From: an uncultured Bacilli bacterium
GTDB taxonomy: Bacteria > Bacillota_I > Bacilli_A > RF39 > UBA660
Length of the DNA stretch: 13,962 nucleotides
Direction: 5' to 3'
Assembly: GCA_944358685.1 (NCBI GenBank)
Contig: CALVRQ010000024.1
Span: 1 to 13,962 of the forward strand
Below, one piece after another: positions 1 to 7,097 of this stretch (within the stretch, counting starts at the first letter, position 1; every line of letters begins with the position of its first letter). Under the pieces are notes generated by a model. That model ran no database searches. It was given only the letters and a program-made list of their open reading frames with translations, and was not told the DNA's origin. The position numbers and the translations under genes were made by a program.

Positions 1-45
1 TATTACTCCTAATATTTCAGCTAATGTAAATCCTTTTTTATTCAT
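1..45 (-). CDS. Pilin-like protein, second tandem copy (5' end only)
   Basis: Only the first 15 codons are present; the gene continues past the left edge. The ATG is at 45-43, eight bases after a GGGTGA-type ribosome binding site. The peptide starts MNKKGFTLAEILGVI, a class III (prepilin peptidase) signal with cleavage expected after Gly5 and the usual Glu five residues later. It is identical, base for base, to the start of the complete gene at 168-2321. I infer a paralogue of that surface protein; nothing can be said about the rest. A GTG nine bases upstream (54-52) is in frame but lies inside the ribosome binding site, so I prefer the ATG. Confidence 0.75.
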   Translation of the reverse strand, partial: MNKKGFTLAEILGVI

Positions 46-87
46 TTCTTTCACCCTACTTTTTATTATGATATATTTTCTATAATA

Positions 88-116
88 ATTATAAACTATT
101 CATGGAAGTTATGCAA
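88..116 (-). promoter_or_regulatory. Sigma-A-type promoter of left-edge pilin-like gene
   Basis: Read on minus, the -35 box is TTGCAT (116-111), the spacer is exactly 17 bases, and the -10 box is a perfect TATAAT (93-88). Transcription should start near 81, giving a leader of roughly 35 bases. The same promoter occurs unchanged before the other copy at 2364-2392. Confidence 0.75.
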
Positions 117-130
117 GAGAATTAAACCAC

Positions 131-163
131 TTAAAAGAATAGACTATTTTTATAGTCTATTCT
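131..163 (-). terminator. Terminator hairpin after the pilin-like gene
   Basis: A perfect 12-bp inverted repeat (136-147 with 152-163, four-base loop) starts five bases after the stop codon of the gene at 168-2321. On minus it is followed by a short TTT run only, so termination may be partial. The hairpin lies inside the duplicated 165-bp block, so it also sits upstream of the promoter of the left-edge copy and insulates it. Confidence 0.6.
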
Positions 164-167
164 AATT

Positions 168-2321
168 TTATTTTGGAAAACATCTATTACCTGACAAAGT
201 ATATCCTGATGGGCATGAGTAATATGCAGATGTATGATTTGGACTTGTGGTTACTGTTTTTCTACAAGTCAGACTACTTCCACTACCATACGAAGTATAT
301 CCACTTGGGCAATAATAGTATCCACTGTGATATGTAGCACTTTGTGTAAATGTTTTTGTACATGTTGCACTACAATGGAGAGTATAACCTGCTGGTTTTC
401 CCTCACAACTGTCGTCACAACCATGATATGAACATGTATAACCTTGATTTTTATATGCGTCTTGGTTTGATGTATTACTTCCAGATACACCTGCGCCATT
501 ACAAGTATTTGTTCCTCTAACTAAAACACTATCTGTTTTTTTACAAGTTGTACCTGATTTAGTATATCCACTTGGGCAAGAATAATATGGTGAACTATAT
601 CTTCTATTTGTGGTTTGTGTTTTAGAACATCTTGTACTACTTCCACTACCTGATTTGGTATATCCACTTGGACATGTCCATGTTTCTGGATGATAGGTTG
701 CATAAATCCACATAATAACATTGTAACTACTACTTACACTATTTGTTCCATCACTTACTTTGGCAATTACTGTTCCATCATCGGTAAATTTTACCTTGGC
801 TGTTTTACTTGTTACTTCTACTTCTTGTCCGTTATCTTTTTGATACCAACATTTATAAGTGTCTCCACATCCATTTGGATAAGTAATTGTTACTGTTTTT
901 GGATCAACTCCGCTTTCAGTGAATGTTGGTAATGGTATGGTTTTAGTGGTTGCGGCTTTAGTCGTTGTTGCCTTTTTTCCGCTTTCACTAGTGACGCGAA
1001 GGGTGATGTTGTATGTGGTTCCTTGGATTAATTTAGTGAAAGTATGTATTTTATACTCTTTTTCATCAATCCAAGTTTTACCACCATCTACCGAAAATTC
1101 ATATTTTACAATGTCACTTAAAGCTGTGGCATTACCAATTGCGGTGATTGAATTTGTTGTAACTGTTGTAGATATGCTTAAATTTATAACATCTTCAATA
1201 GCTCTTCCTGTTAAAGTAACATCTTTACTTATTGCATATTTCTCTTTGGCTTTTCCAACTTTTGTAGTTCCATTATACCAACCATCTGAAACATGTTCTT
1301 TACTTGCGACAATATTTGGTAAAGTTATATTACAGCTTGTATTTCCAGCTAGGATTGTACAACTTTTTGAAGTACTATCTATTGAAGTTACATTTTCGCC
1401 TTTAACAAATTTGGCAGTTACTTTCCTATTTGTTAGAGTAATACTGTTATTTTTATTTTCTGAGATGTTTCCAGCTCTATCTTTAACGAATACATAATAT
1501 GTCCCTTGTTTTTTAGAGACTTTAAATGTTGCTTCTTCATTTGCATCAATGTCCGTTTTTACCCAGTTATCATCATCGACATCTGGGATTTCATTTTTTT
1601 CACTTATATAATATCCAACTATTCCACTGACATTATCAATTGCTTTTATTTGTATTTTTGAATTTGAAATGACTGACAAACTATTTATTTTAGGTATTTC
1701 ATTATCTATGTTAATAATATCTGTTTCTCCTGTAATTATATTTGCCCCAACAGTTCTAGCTTTTAGGGTTGAAATTTGTCTAAATGGTTCTAGTTCATAG
1801 TTTCCTTCTTTGGCATCTTTCCAATCTCCATCATCTATTTGATATTGATAAGTATAACCATCACCTAATTTTGGATAAGAAATTATTACTTTTCTTTCAT
1901 GAACCCATTTATTACCACTTGGACTTATAATAAAATCTATTTTATAAATAGTTGATGTTGGGTCACATTCATCTTCTTCTACTATTTGATGAGTGATATT
2001 ACCATTTTCTTCAACTATGACGCGAACCGTTTTATCTGATATATCTTTTCCTGTTTCGACATCAATAACTGGTTCAACTAATTTTCCATCTTCTATTAAG
2101 TCTTGAATTGGAATGCAGAATGTACCATATTTATTTGAACTTACATTTTCATTAATATAGTTATCACTAGCATCAAATATTAAGCTATCACCTGTATTAC
2201 CAGCTTTATCACTATTGTTAGCTACTCTATTAATGATTGTTGGCATTATTAATAGTAATAATAAAGAAATTACTACTATTACTCCTAATATTTCAGCTAA
2301 TGTAAATCCTTTTTTATTCAT
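168..2321 (-). CDS. Large surface protein with type IV pilin-like N-terminus and Cys-rich repeat tip
   Basis: The 717-residue product begins MNKKGFTLAE, a prepilin-type signal (cleavage after Gly5), followed by one hydrophobic helix to about residue 28 that would anchor it in the membrane or a pilus-like assembly. The rest appears extracellular. A small domain with two Cys (about 30-115) is followed by several beta-rich stretches resembling bacterial Ig-like and fibronectin III domains; one ends in the common motif VKDRAGNIS (about 285). An InlB-like stretch (about 300-380) contains GWYNGT. The last 170 residues are Cys-rich, with four CPSGYT motifs starting at about 550, 582, 671 and 703. 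At this length it is far larger than a normal pseudopilin (100-200 residues). The ATG at 2321 is chosen over the in-frame GTG at 2330, which lies within the GGGTGA binding site. The function is probably adhesion or surface display, but this is inference; no pilus assembly genes are in the window. Confidence 0.85.
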   Translation of the reverse strand: MNKKGFTLAEILGVIVVISLLLLLIMPTIINRVANNSDKAGNTGDSLIFDASDNYINENVSSNKYGTFCIPIQDLIEDGKLVEPVIDVETGKDISDKTVRVIVEENGNITHQIVEEDECDPTSTIYKIDFIISPSGNKWVHERKVIISYPKLGDGYTYQYQIDDGDWKDAKEGNYELEPFRQISTLKARTVGANIITGETDIINIDNEIPKINSLSVISNSKIQIKAIDNVSGIVGYYISEKNEIPDVDDDNWVKTDIDANEEATFKVSKKQGTYYVFVKDRAGNISENKNNSITLTNRKVTAKFVKGENVTSIDSTSKSCTILAGNTSCNITLPNIVASKEHVSDGWYNGTTKVGKAKEKYAISKDVTLTGRAIEDVINLSISTTVTTNSITAIGNATALSDIVKYEFSVDGGKTWIDEKEYKIHTFTKLIQGTTYNITLRVTSESGKKATTTKAATTKTIPLPTFTESGVDPKTVTITYPNGCGDTYKCWYQKDNGQEVEVTSKTAKVKFTDDGTVIAKVSDGTNSVSSSYNVIMWIYATYHPETWTCPSGYTKSGSGSSTRCSKTQTTNRRYSSPYYSCPSGYTKSGTTCKKTDSVLVRGTNTCNGAGVSGSNTSNQDAYKNQGYTCSYHGCDDSCEGKPAGYTLHCSATCTKTFTQSATYHSGYYYCPSGYTSYGSGSSLTCRKTVTTSPNHTSAYYSCPSGYTLSGNRCFPK
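198..674 (-). repeat. Internal coding repeat: CPSGYT modules, 363-bp period
   Basis: Four copies of an 18-bp core encoding CPSGYT lie at 657-674, 561-578, 294-311 and 198-215. Within each pair the spacing is 96 bp, and the two pairs are exactly 363 bp apart, so a unit of 121 codons was probably duplicated. Each pair encodes CPSGYT, a SGSGSS-like spacer, a Cys, a TT-containing linker, then YYSCPSGYT and a final Cys. The middle holds a further Cys-rich stretch. The even spacing of Cys suggests disulfide-stabilised small domains at the tip of the protein. Confidence 0.85.
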
Positions 2322-2440
2322 TTCTTTCACCCTACTTTTTATTATGATATATTTTCTATAATAATTATAAACTATTCATGGAAGTTATGCAAGAGAATTA
2401 ATCACTTAAAAGAACAGACTATTTTTATAGTCTATTCTAA
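2277..2440. repeat. Direct repeat, right copy (pilin start, promoter, hairpin)
   Basis: This is the second copy of the block at 1-165, displaced by 2276 bp. It carries the start, binding site and promoter of the gene at 168-2321 plus the hairpin at 2411-2438. To the right of 2440 the sequence no longer matches, which marks one end of the duplicated unit. Confidence 0.9.
2364..2392 (-). promoter_or_regulatory. Sigma-A-type promoter of the pilin-like gene
   Basis: On minus, TTGCAT (2392-2387) and TATAAT (2369-2364) are separated by 17 bases. The expected start is near 2357, leaving a leader of about 35 bases before the ATG at 2321. It is identical to the promoter at 88-116, so the two genes should be expressed together unless phase or position effects intervene. 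Confidence 0.75.
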
Positions 2441-2487
2441 ACGTTAGCAAAGTAAAATGGAATAATCTGAGACAGTTTTTTTCTGTC
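2411..2487 (-). terminator. Two hairpins between the deacetylase-like gene and the pilin-like gene
   Basis: One inverted repeat (2411-2422 with 2427-2438; 12 pairs, one of them G-U) is the duplicate of the hairpin at 136-163. A second, GACAG/CTGTC around a T7 loop (2471-2475 with 2483-2487), overlaps the TAG stop of the gene ending at 2487. Neither has a long T run on minus, so together they are a plausible but not strong terminator. Confidence 0.5.
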
Positions 2488-3332
2488 TATTCTTTTAAAA
2501 GTTCTTCTAATGATTTTATTTCATATCCTTTTGATTGAATATAATTTAGTATGGCATTTAATTCGGTGATTAGAGAATTATTTACTTCTAGGGAAATGAT
2601 AGAACCTGGTAGAACTTTCTTTTTGATATTTAAAAGAGGATTTTTTTTAATTATGATTTTTGGCATGATTGTGATAGAGTTTTGAATATTGCATGTTTTT
2701 AATATGCTTTTTTTAGGTTTTTCCGTATAACAATAGTTATATATTTGAGGGCCAATATTAGTGATGATGGTTTTCATCCACACAAAATCACTATCATTAT
2801 AGTTTTCGTTATTACTTAGGTTGCCGATGGTGTGACCATTTTGAATAAGATTTATTATTTGGTTATGATGTTTTTCTAAGTATGTACTTTCAATAAAAAA
2901 TGTGGCTTTAATTTTTCTTTGATTTAAAGTATTTATGATAGATGTCAAATCATCTTTGGGGTCTGTTTTAAAAAGTAAGGTTACTTCCATTTTAGTGTTA
3001 TTTCCGTTAATGACATATTTATCTTTGTTTTTGTCTAAGGTATTTTTTACCTCTAATGGTTTATATACTAAGAGTTTATCATCAAAATAACCTATTTTGC
3101 TCATGGCTTCGTAGCTTTTTTGGGTATCGACTTCTTTGCCATTTACACCTGGAATTATGGTGTCTTCATTTATAATTGGTTCAATAGCATTTTCTTTATA
3201 GCCGTCTTTTTTACTTTTAATTTCAGTTAATAATGTGTCACTTAATTTTGCTGTGGTGCCGACTTTTTCAGTGTATATAAAACTACCAATCATTAAAGTT
3301 AAAAGACCTATTATTTGAAAAAATTTTTTCAT
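2487..3332 (-). CDS. Membrane-anchored polysaccharide deacetylase-like protein lacking catalytic motifs
   Basis: The 281-residue product has an N-terminal signal or anchor helix (about 5-21), a linker, then a NodB-homology fold from about residue 115. The order of elements fits the family: VTLLFKTD (117-124) where active enzymes have TFDDG, KATFFIES (142-149), GHTIGNLS (166-173) where active enzymes have GNHS followed by H three or four residues on, and LPGSIISLEV (241-250) where LHD is usual. The catalytic Asp pair, the metal-binding HxxxH and the RPPYG segment all appear to be missing, so deacetylase activity is unlikely. The reading frame is otherwise intact, which argues for a retained non-enzymatic role (glycan binding or regulation) and against a recent pseudogene. 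The ATG at 3332 follows AGGGTGAGA; the GTG at 3341 lies inside that site. The assignment to NodB-like is fairly confident; the role is unknown. Confidence 0.7.
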   Translation of the reverse strand: MKKFFQIIGLLTLMIGSFIYTEKVGTTAKLSDTLLTEIKSKKDGYKENAIEPIINEDTIIPGVNGKEVDTQKSYEAMSKIGYFDDKLLVYKPLEVKNTLDKNKDKYVINGNNTKMEVTLLFKTDPKDDLTSIINTLNQRKIKATFFIESTYLEKHHNQIINLIQNGHTIGNLSNNENYNDSDFVWMKTIITNIGPQIYNYCYTEKPKKSILKTCNIQNSITIMPKIIIKKNPLLNIKKKVLPGSIISLEVNNSLITELNAILNYIQSKGYEIKSLEELLKE

Positions 3333-3349
3333 TTTTCTCACCCTATGAA

Positions 3350-3413
3350 ATTATATGACTAATTTTGTTTAGTATGATTTTTTCACTTTTTGTTTTGGTC
3401 TTCATATTATACT
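3350..3413. promoter_or_regulatory. Short divergent promoter region
   Basis: The 99 bases between the two divergent genes hold a TATACT -10-like box on plus (3408-3413) at a good distance from the small gene, and a TATAAT on minus (3355-3350) close to the deacetylase-like gene. No convincing -35 is visible for either. The minus -10 is so close to the ribosome binding site that the leader would be about ten bases. The assignment is weak. Confidence 0.35.
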
Positions 3414-3431
3414 ATGAAGGGGGGATTCTAG

Positions 3432-3668
3432 ATGAACGAGCAGTTTTATGTTTATGATATGAATCGACAGCCAATGGGTCCTGGTCCAAGACCTGGTGGT
3501 CCTGGAGGTCCAGGTAGACCACCAATGAATAATCAAGGAAGATTTTTAGGACCTTTCATTTTAGGGGGAATTACGGGAGGTCTTATTTCACCACTTTTTT
3601 GGAATAATCGTCCTATGTATTATCCTTACTATCCACCTTATGGACCTTATCCATATTATTATCGTTAA
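3432..3668 (+). CDS. Small Gly/Pro/Tyr-rich protein
   Basis: The 78-residue product is preceded by a strong purine-rich binding site (AAGGGGGG, 3417-3424) seven bases before the ATG, and followed directly by a terminator, so it is very likely a real gene. Residues 15-33 are rich in Gly and Pro (GPGPRPGGPGGPG). A hydrophobic, Gly-rich segment follows (about 39-57, with LGGITGGLISPLFW), and the C-terminus is almost entirely Tyr and Pro (YYPYYPPYGPYPYYY). Such composition is seen in surface, coat or membrane-associated proteins of Firmicutes. I do not recognise a defined family. It is the only short gene of its kind here and is oriented opposite to its neighbours. Confidence 0.75.
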   Translation: MNEQFYVYDMNRQPMGPGPRPGGPGGPGRPPMNNQGRFLGPFILGGITGGLISPLFWNNRPMYYPYYPPYGPYPYYYR

Positions 3669-3669
3669 A

Positions 3670-3697
3670 GAAAAAGTCTCTAGTTTGAGACTTTTTC
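3670..3697. terminator. Bidirectional terminator between convergent genes
   Basis: An 11-bp perfect inverted repeat (GAAAAAGTCTC at 3670-3680 with GAGACTTTTTC at 3687-3697, six-base loop) serves both directions: it begins two bases after the stop of the small plus-strand gene and contains the TAG stop (3682-3680) of the minus-strand DHH gene. T-rich arms supply the U tract on each side. Confidence 0.85.
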
Positions 3698-4654
3698 TAT
3701 GTACTGTTTTGATACTTTTTCTAAATCTGTAATTAAAGACATAATTTCTGCTTCTGTTTTTAATCTAGTACCACTAGCATAAATATGTCCACCTCCACCA
3801 TGGCCTGCGGCTACTTCGTTTATTATTGGCCCTCTCGATCTAATGGATACACGGTATGAGCCTAGTTCTTTATCTTCGGTAGCCGTTACCCACACTAACA
3901 TTTCATTTATATGATTGAAACTATTGATTAAATTTCCTGGGGTTGCAGCATCGACGTTATATTGTTTTAAAGTTTCATCATTAATGATTAAGTACCCTAC
4001 TTTGTTTTCAGTTATTTGATAATTTTGAGCCATATATCCTTGAAATTTTATTTCTTTATATGGTCTTAGATATAATTCATTATATATTTTAGTTATATCA
4101 AGATTGGTTTTTTCTAATAATTTACTTGCGATAGCAAAAGTTTTGGAATTGGTATATGAAAACATAAAGCGATTGGTATCAGCGATTAGTCCAATATATA
4201 GTTTTTCAGCGGCTTCCGTTGTTATTTTTAAATTCGTTTTAAAGGCTAGTTCTAGAACCATTTGTGAAGCACTTGATGATTTATCATCAATCCATTCGAG
4301 TTCACACATAGTTTCGACATATGGGTGATGATCTATTTTAATAGAATTTTTAATTCTTCTTGGGTCTAGTCCATCTACTCTTTTATGATCAGGAGTATCT
4401 GTGACAATTAGTAATGCATTGTCAATATTTTCTGGTAATTTATCTAATTCTCCAATGTATCTAAATTTAGCAGCTGGTGAACCTATAACATAAACTTTTT
4501 TATCTGGAAAATTATCTATAATTATTTGTTTTAAACCTAGTGAACTACCTAGGGCGTCAGGATCTGGGCCAACGTGTCTAGCAATAATTATTGTATTGGC
4601 TTTTTTTATTTTTTTATAGATTTGTTTATATATACTTGACTTGAATAAATTCAT
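3680..4654 (-). CDS. nrnA: DHH/DHHA1 phosphoesterase, NrnA-type oligoribonuclease / pAp phosphatase
   Basis: The 324-residue product has the full two-domain layout of the NrnA family. The DHH domain shows HVGPDPDALGSS (27-38, metal-binding Asp residues), VTDTPD (84-89), the name-giving IDHHP (107-111), and ADTNRF (158-163). The DHHA1 domain carries the nucleic-acid-binding GHGGGGHIYASG (285-296). Such cytosolic enzymes use Mn2+ to degrade short RNA oligomers to mononucleotides and to dephosphorylate pAp; some relatives hydrolyse cyclic dinucleotide products such as pApA. No transmembrane, PAS or GGDEF part is present, which separates it from GdpP. The ATG at 4654 is preferred to the in-frame GTG at 4663. 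It stands alone between terminators and is convergent with the small plus-strand gene. Family confidence is high; the exact substrate is inferred. Confidence 0.88.
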   Translation of the reverse strand: MNLFKSSIYKQIYKKIKKANTIIIARHVGPDPDALGSSLGLKQIIIDNFPDKKVYVIGSPAAKFRYIGELDKLPENIDNALLIVTDTPDHKRVDGLDPRRIKNSIKIDHHPYVETMCELEWIDDKSSSASQMVLELAFKTNLKITTEAAEKLYIGLIADTNRFMFSYTNSKTFAIASKLLEKTNLDITKIYNELYLRPYKEIKFQGYMAQNYQITENKVGYLIINDETLKQYNVDAATPGNLINSFNHINEMLVWVTATEDKELGSYRVSIRSRGPIINEVAAGHGGGGHIYASGTRLKTEAEIMSLITDLEKVSKQYIEKVSN

Positions 4655-4718
4655 TTTTATCACACTTTCTCTTTTTCTAACTAGAATTATATCATACTTT
4701 ACGTTTTTTTTAAATTTA

Positions 4719-4750
4719 AAAAGGCTATTGAATTAAATCAATAGTCTTTA
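4719..4750 (-). terminator. Terminator of the arc operon
   Basis: On minus, AAAG-ACTATTGA pairs with TCAATAG-CCTTT across a short AT loop, with one mismatch, followed by a T-rich stretch down to about 4711. The hairpin includes the TAA stop of the arcD-like gene (4750-4748). Confidence 0.8.
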
Positions 4751-6193
4751 AAGGATAATAGTTGCGGCAGTTAATATTAATATATTTACTACGGCAATTG
4801 TCAAAACAACTTTGATAGCCCATTTAAACCAGGTTGTATATTCTACTTTGGCTAGGGCTAGTCCACCCATAATAGCTCCGCAAGTTGGGGTTATTAAATT
4901 TACAAGTCCATTGGCAGAAACAAAGGTCATAATTGTAGTTTCTACACTATAGCCAACATTAACAGCAAGTGGCCCCATAATTGGAGTTGATAAGGTGGCA
5001 AGTCCAGAGCTTGATGGGACTAATACTGATAATACAACATGTAATATGTAATTTAATGGTGTAAATATAACAGCAGGTACTTCTTTTAACAAGTTAGATG
5101 CGTTATAGATTATATAATTATCTAAATATGTGGTTTGAAGTAAGACACTAGCTCCTCTTGCTATAGCAATTATTAGGACAACACTCATCATGTCTTTAGT
5201 TCCATTAACAAAGGTTTCAACGAATTCATGTTCTTTATATGAATTAATTATAGCAATAATTATAGAAGATATTAAGAACCACAAAGCAGCTTCATAGAAA
5301 TACCAACTTCCTAGTGGGGTTCCAGTTAACCATCCTGTGAATTTTTCAAATATATTAACACCAAATTCACCCCAAGGAATGAATCCAACAATCATAACAA
5401 CGAATGTTAAGGCAAATATTACTAGGGTTAATTTTTGTTTTGTTGTTAACTGTGTTTTTTCTTCTTTTGTCTGTTTACCATAAGTTTCTTGCATAGCTTT
5501 TTGTTCTTGAAGTGATAAGAAGGTAGATCCTTTTTCTTTTTGGACTTTTTTGGCGTAACGCATTACAAAGAAAATAGATATTCCAAGGGTTGTTAGCCAA
5601 AGAACGGCACCCAAACCAATTATTATACCTTGATTGACAGTAATACCATCTGGTAAAGCACTGACGGCAGCTCCAACAGCAAATGGATTAATTGTAGATC
5701 CTAAAACTCCAGATCCTGCACCTAATAAGACGATTGAGGCTCCAACTAAGGTATCCATGCGGGCAGCAACCATAGTTGCGGCTAATAAGGCATAAAATCC
5801 AACTGTTTCTTCAAGCATTCCATAAGTTGTTCCACCTAATGAAAATATAAACATTAGAATTGGAATTAGTATAGTTTCTCTACCTTTTAACTTTTGAACT
5901 AAAACTTTTATTCCTGTTTCTAAGGCGCCGGTTTTAGTAACTATAGCTAAAAATCCACCTAGTATGATGACAAATATACATACGTCAATGGCATTTTCAA
6001 AGCCTAATATTGGCGACATTAGGATGTCTGATAATTTGGCTCTAACAACTCCACTACCATTTATGATGGTATCTCCACTAAATTTAGCGATTGGTAAAAT
6101 ATATGAAAGAATTCCTAAGGCAAAAATCAAGATTAAAATTATTGAAAAAGCTGATAACATTACTTTATTTTTACTTTTTTTATTTTCTGTCAT
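4748..6193 (-). CDS. arcD: YfcC-family transporter, probable arginine/ornithine antiporter (ArcD)
   Basis: This is a 481-residue integral membrane protein with a dozen or so hydrophobic segments and a charged cytosolic loop at about 213-255. Motifs of the YfcC/C4-dicarboxylate-carrier-like superfamily are visible: GGTTYGMLEET (120-130), GSTINPFAVG (165-174), and VPSSSGLATLSTPIMGPLA (392-410). Streptococcal ArcD proteins belong to this family, and here it is the last gene of an arcABC operon, so exchange of arginine for ornithine is the most likely job. It starts one base after the arcC stop; its binding site AAGGAGGG is made from the final arcC codons, which implies coupled translation. Sequence alone cannot exclude another amino acid or peptide substrate. 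Confidence 0.82.
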   Translation of the reverse strand: MTENKKSKNKVMLSAFSIILILIFALGILSYILPIAKFSGDTIINGSGVVRAKLSDILMSPILGFENAIDVCIFVIILGGFLAIVTKTGALETGIKVLVQKLKGRETILIPILMFIFSLGGTTYGMLEETVGFYALLAATMVAARMDTLVGASIVLLGAGSGVLGSTINPFAVGAAVSALPDGITVNQGIIIGLGAVLWLTTLGISIFFVMRYAKKVQKEKGSTFLSLQEQKAMQETYGKQTKEEKTQLTTKQKLTLVIFALTFVVMIVGFIPWGEFGVNIFEKFTGWLTGTPLGSWYFYEAALWFLISSIIIAIINSYKEHEFVETFVNGTKDMMSVVLIIAIARGASVLLQTTYLDNYIIYNASNLLKEVPAVIFTPLNYILHVVLSVLVPSSSGLATLSTPIMGPLAVNVGYSVETTIMTFVSANGLVNLITPTCGAIMGGLALAKVEYTTWFKWAIKVVLTIAVVNILILTAATIIL

Positions 6194-6194
6194 T

Positions 6195-7097
6195 TTATCC
6201 CTCCTTAATAACAGTCCCAGCTTTTCCGTTTAAAGCAGCATAAGCGTTTTCTAGTGAGGCGATAATGGCTGTGCCATGATGCTTTTCGGCAAAATCTAGG
6301 CACGCTTCAACTTTTGGAAGCATACTTCCTTGGGCAAACTGCCCTTCTTCAATATATTTATAAGCTTCACTGGTTGTCATTGTATCTAATTTGATTTCAT
6401 TTTCCTTACCATAATTTAAACATACTTTGTCGACAGCTGTTAGAATTAACAATACGTCTGCATTAATTTTACGCGCTAATAATGATGCGGATTTATCTTT
6501 ATCTATAACAGCGTCTATTCCTTCTAAACCTTTTTCTTTATCATAGGTAACTGGTACACCACCACCACCTAAGGCAATAACAATGTAGCCATCATTATTG
6601 AGTTTTTTAATGACATTTTCTTCGATTATTTTTTTTGGTATAGGTGACGGAACAACTCTACGATATCCTCTACCAGAATCTTCGACAAATGTATAGCCTT
6701 TTTCTTTAGAAATTTTTTCGGCTTCTTCTTTGGTGTAGAATTTACCAATTGGTTTAGTGGGGTTAGAGAATGCCTTATCATTTTTGTCTACTAGGGTTTG
6801 GGTAATAACGGTTAGACAAATTTTAGGAATGTGTTTTTTATTTAGTTCATCTTGAATGGTTTGCTGAAGTTGATAACCAATATATCCTTGACTCATACTT
6901 CCGCATTCTGGAAATGGCATTGTCTGCATATCATTAAATATTTGTCCTACTTGGGGTCCATTTCCATGGGTAATAATTACATCGTGTTTTTTTATTAATT
7001 CTACTAACATTGGTGCGATTAATTCAATTTTACTTTGTTGCTCTAAAGCATTGTTTCCTAAGGCATTTCCACCTAAAGCAACTACTATTTTACTCAT
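6195..7097 (-). CDS. arcC: Carbamate kinase
   Basis: The enzyme transfers phosphate from carbamoyl phosphate to ADP, giving ATP, CO2 and ammonia: the energy-yielding last step of arginine fermentation. The 300-residue product has normal family length (about 310). It shows ALGGNAL (7-13) and THGNGPQVG (43-51), the GGGGVPV glycine loop (177-183), and [13 protein letters not shown] (196-208) of the amino-acid-kinase fold, with the KDKSA lysine pair. It overlaps the end of arcB by eight bases and ends one base before arcD, so all are in one operon. The ATG at 7097 is the only start consistent with the conserved N-terminal strand. Confidence 0.96.
   Translation of the reverse strand: MSKIVVALGGNALGNNALEQQSKIELIAPMLVELIKKHDVIITHGNGPQVGQIFNDMQTMPFPECGSMSQGYIGYQLQQTIQDELNKKHIPKICLTVITQTLVDKNDKAFSNPTKPIGKFYTKEEAEKISKEKGYTFVEDSGRGYRRVVPSPIPKKIIEENVIKKLNNDGYIVIALGGGGVPVTYDKEKGLEGIDAVIDKDKSASLLARKINADVLLILTAVDKVCLNYGKENEIKLDTMTTSEAYKYIEEGQFAQGSMLPKVEACLDFAEKHHGTAIIASLENAYAALNGKAGTVIKEG

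Larger units (their letters stand above)
1..165. repeat. Direct repeat, left copy (pilin start, promoter, hairpin)
   Basis: This block matches 2277-2440 with one single-base indel and two substitutions by eye, all in the part furthest from the gene start (near 125-140). It holds the first 15 codons, ribosome binding site, promoter and hairpin. Homology ends just before the stop codon of the complete gene. The left limit lies outside the window, so the real repeat may be longer. It indicates tandem duplication or gene conversion of the pilin-like gene. Confidence 0.9.

Noticed and set aside
198..674. Possible CRISPR-like array from repeated 18-bp cores
   Set aside because: The repeats are in frame, encode CPSGYT, have unequal spacing of 96 and 267 bp, and lie in a coding sequence.
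234..721. Further short frames on both strands over the Cys-rich repeats
   Set aside because: They mirror the repeat periodicity of the real gene, give His/Val/Gln-rich or Cys/Thr-rich nonsense peptides, and lack start signals.
919..1497. 192-codon open frame on plus, opposite the pilin-like gene
   Set aside because: It is antisense to a well-supported gene, with no ribosome binding site and a hydrophobic low-complexity product that arises from complementing Thr/Ser/Lys-rich codons.
2322..2330. GTG starts nine bases upstream of ATG for the pilin-like, deacetylase-like and DHH genes
   Set aside because: The GTG lies within the ribosome binding site at the first two genes (GGGTGA), so the ATG is better spaced; the same reasoning was applied to the DHH gene.
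1..2440. Insertion sequence or transposon as the cause of the direct repeats
   Set aside because: No transposase, terminal inverted repeats or target-site duplication is seen; the repeat is a gene start with its promoter, best explained by tandem duplication.
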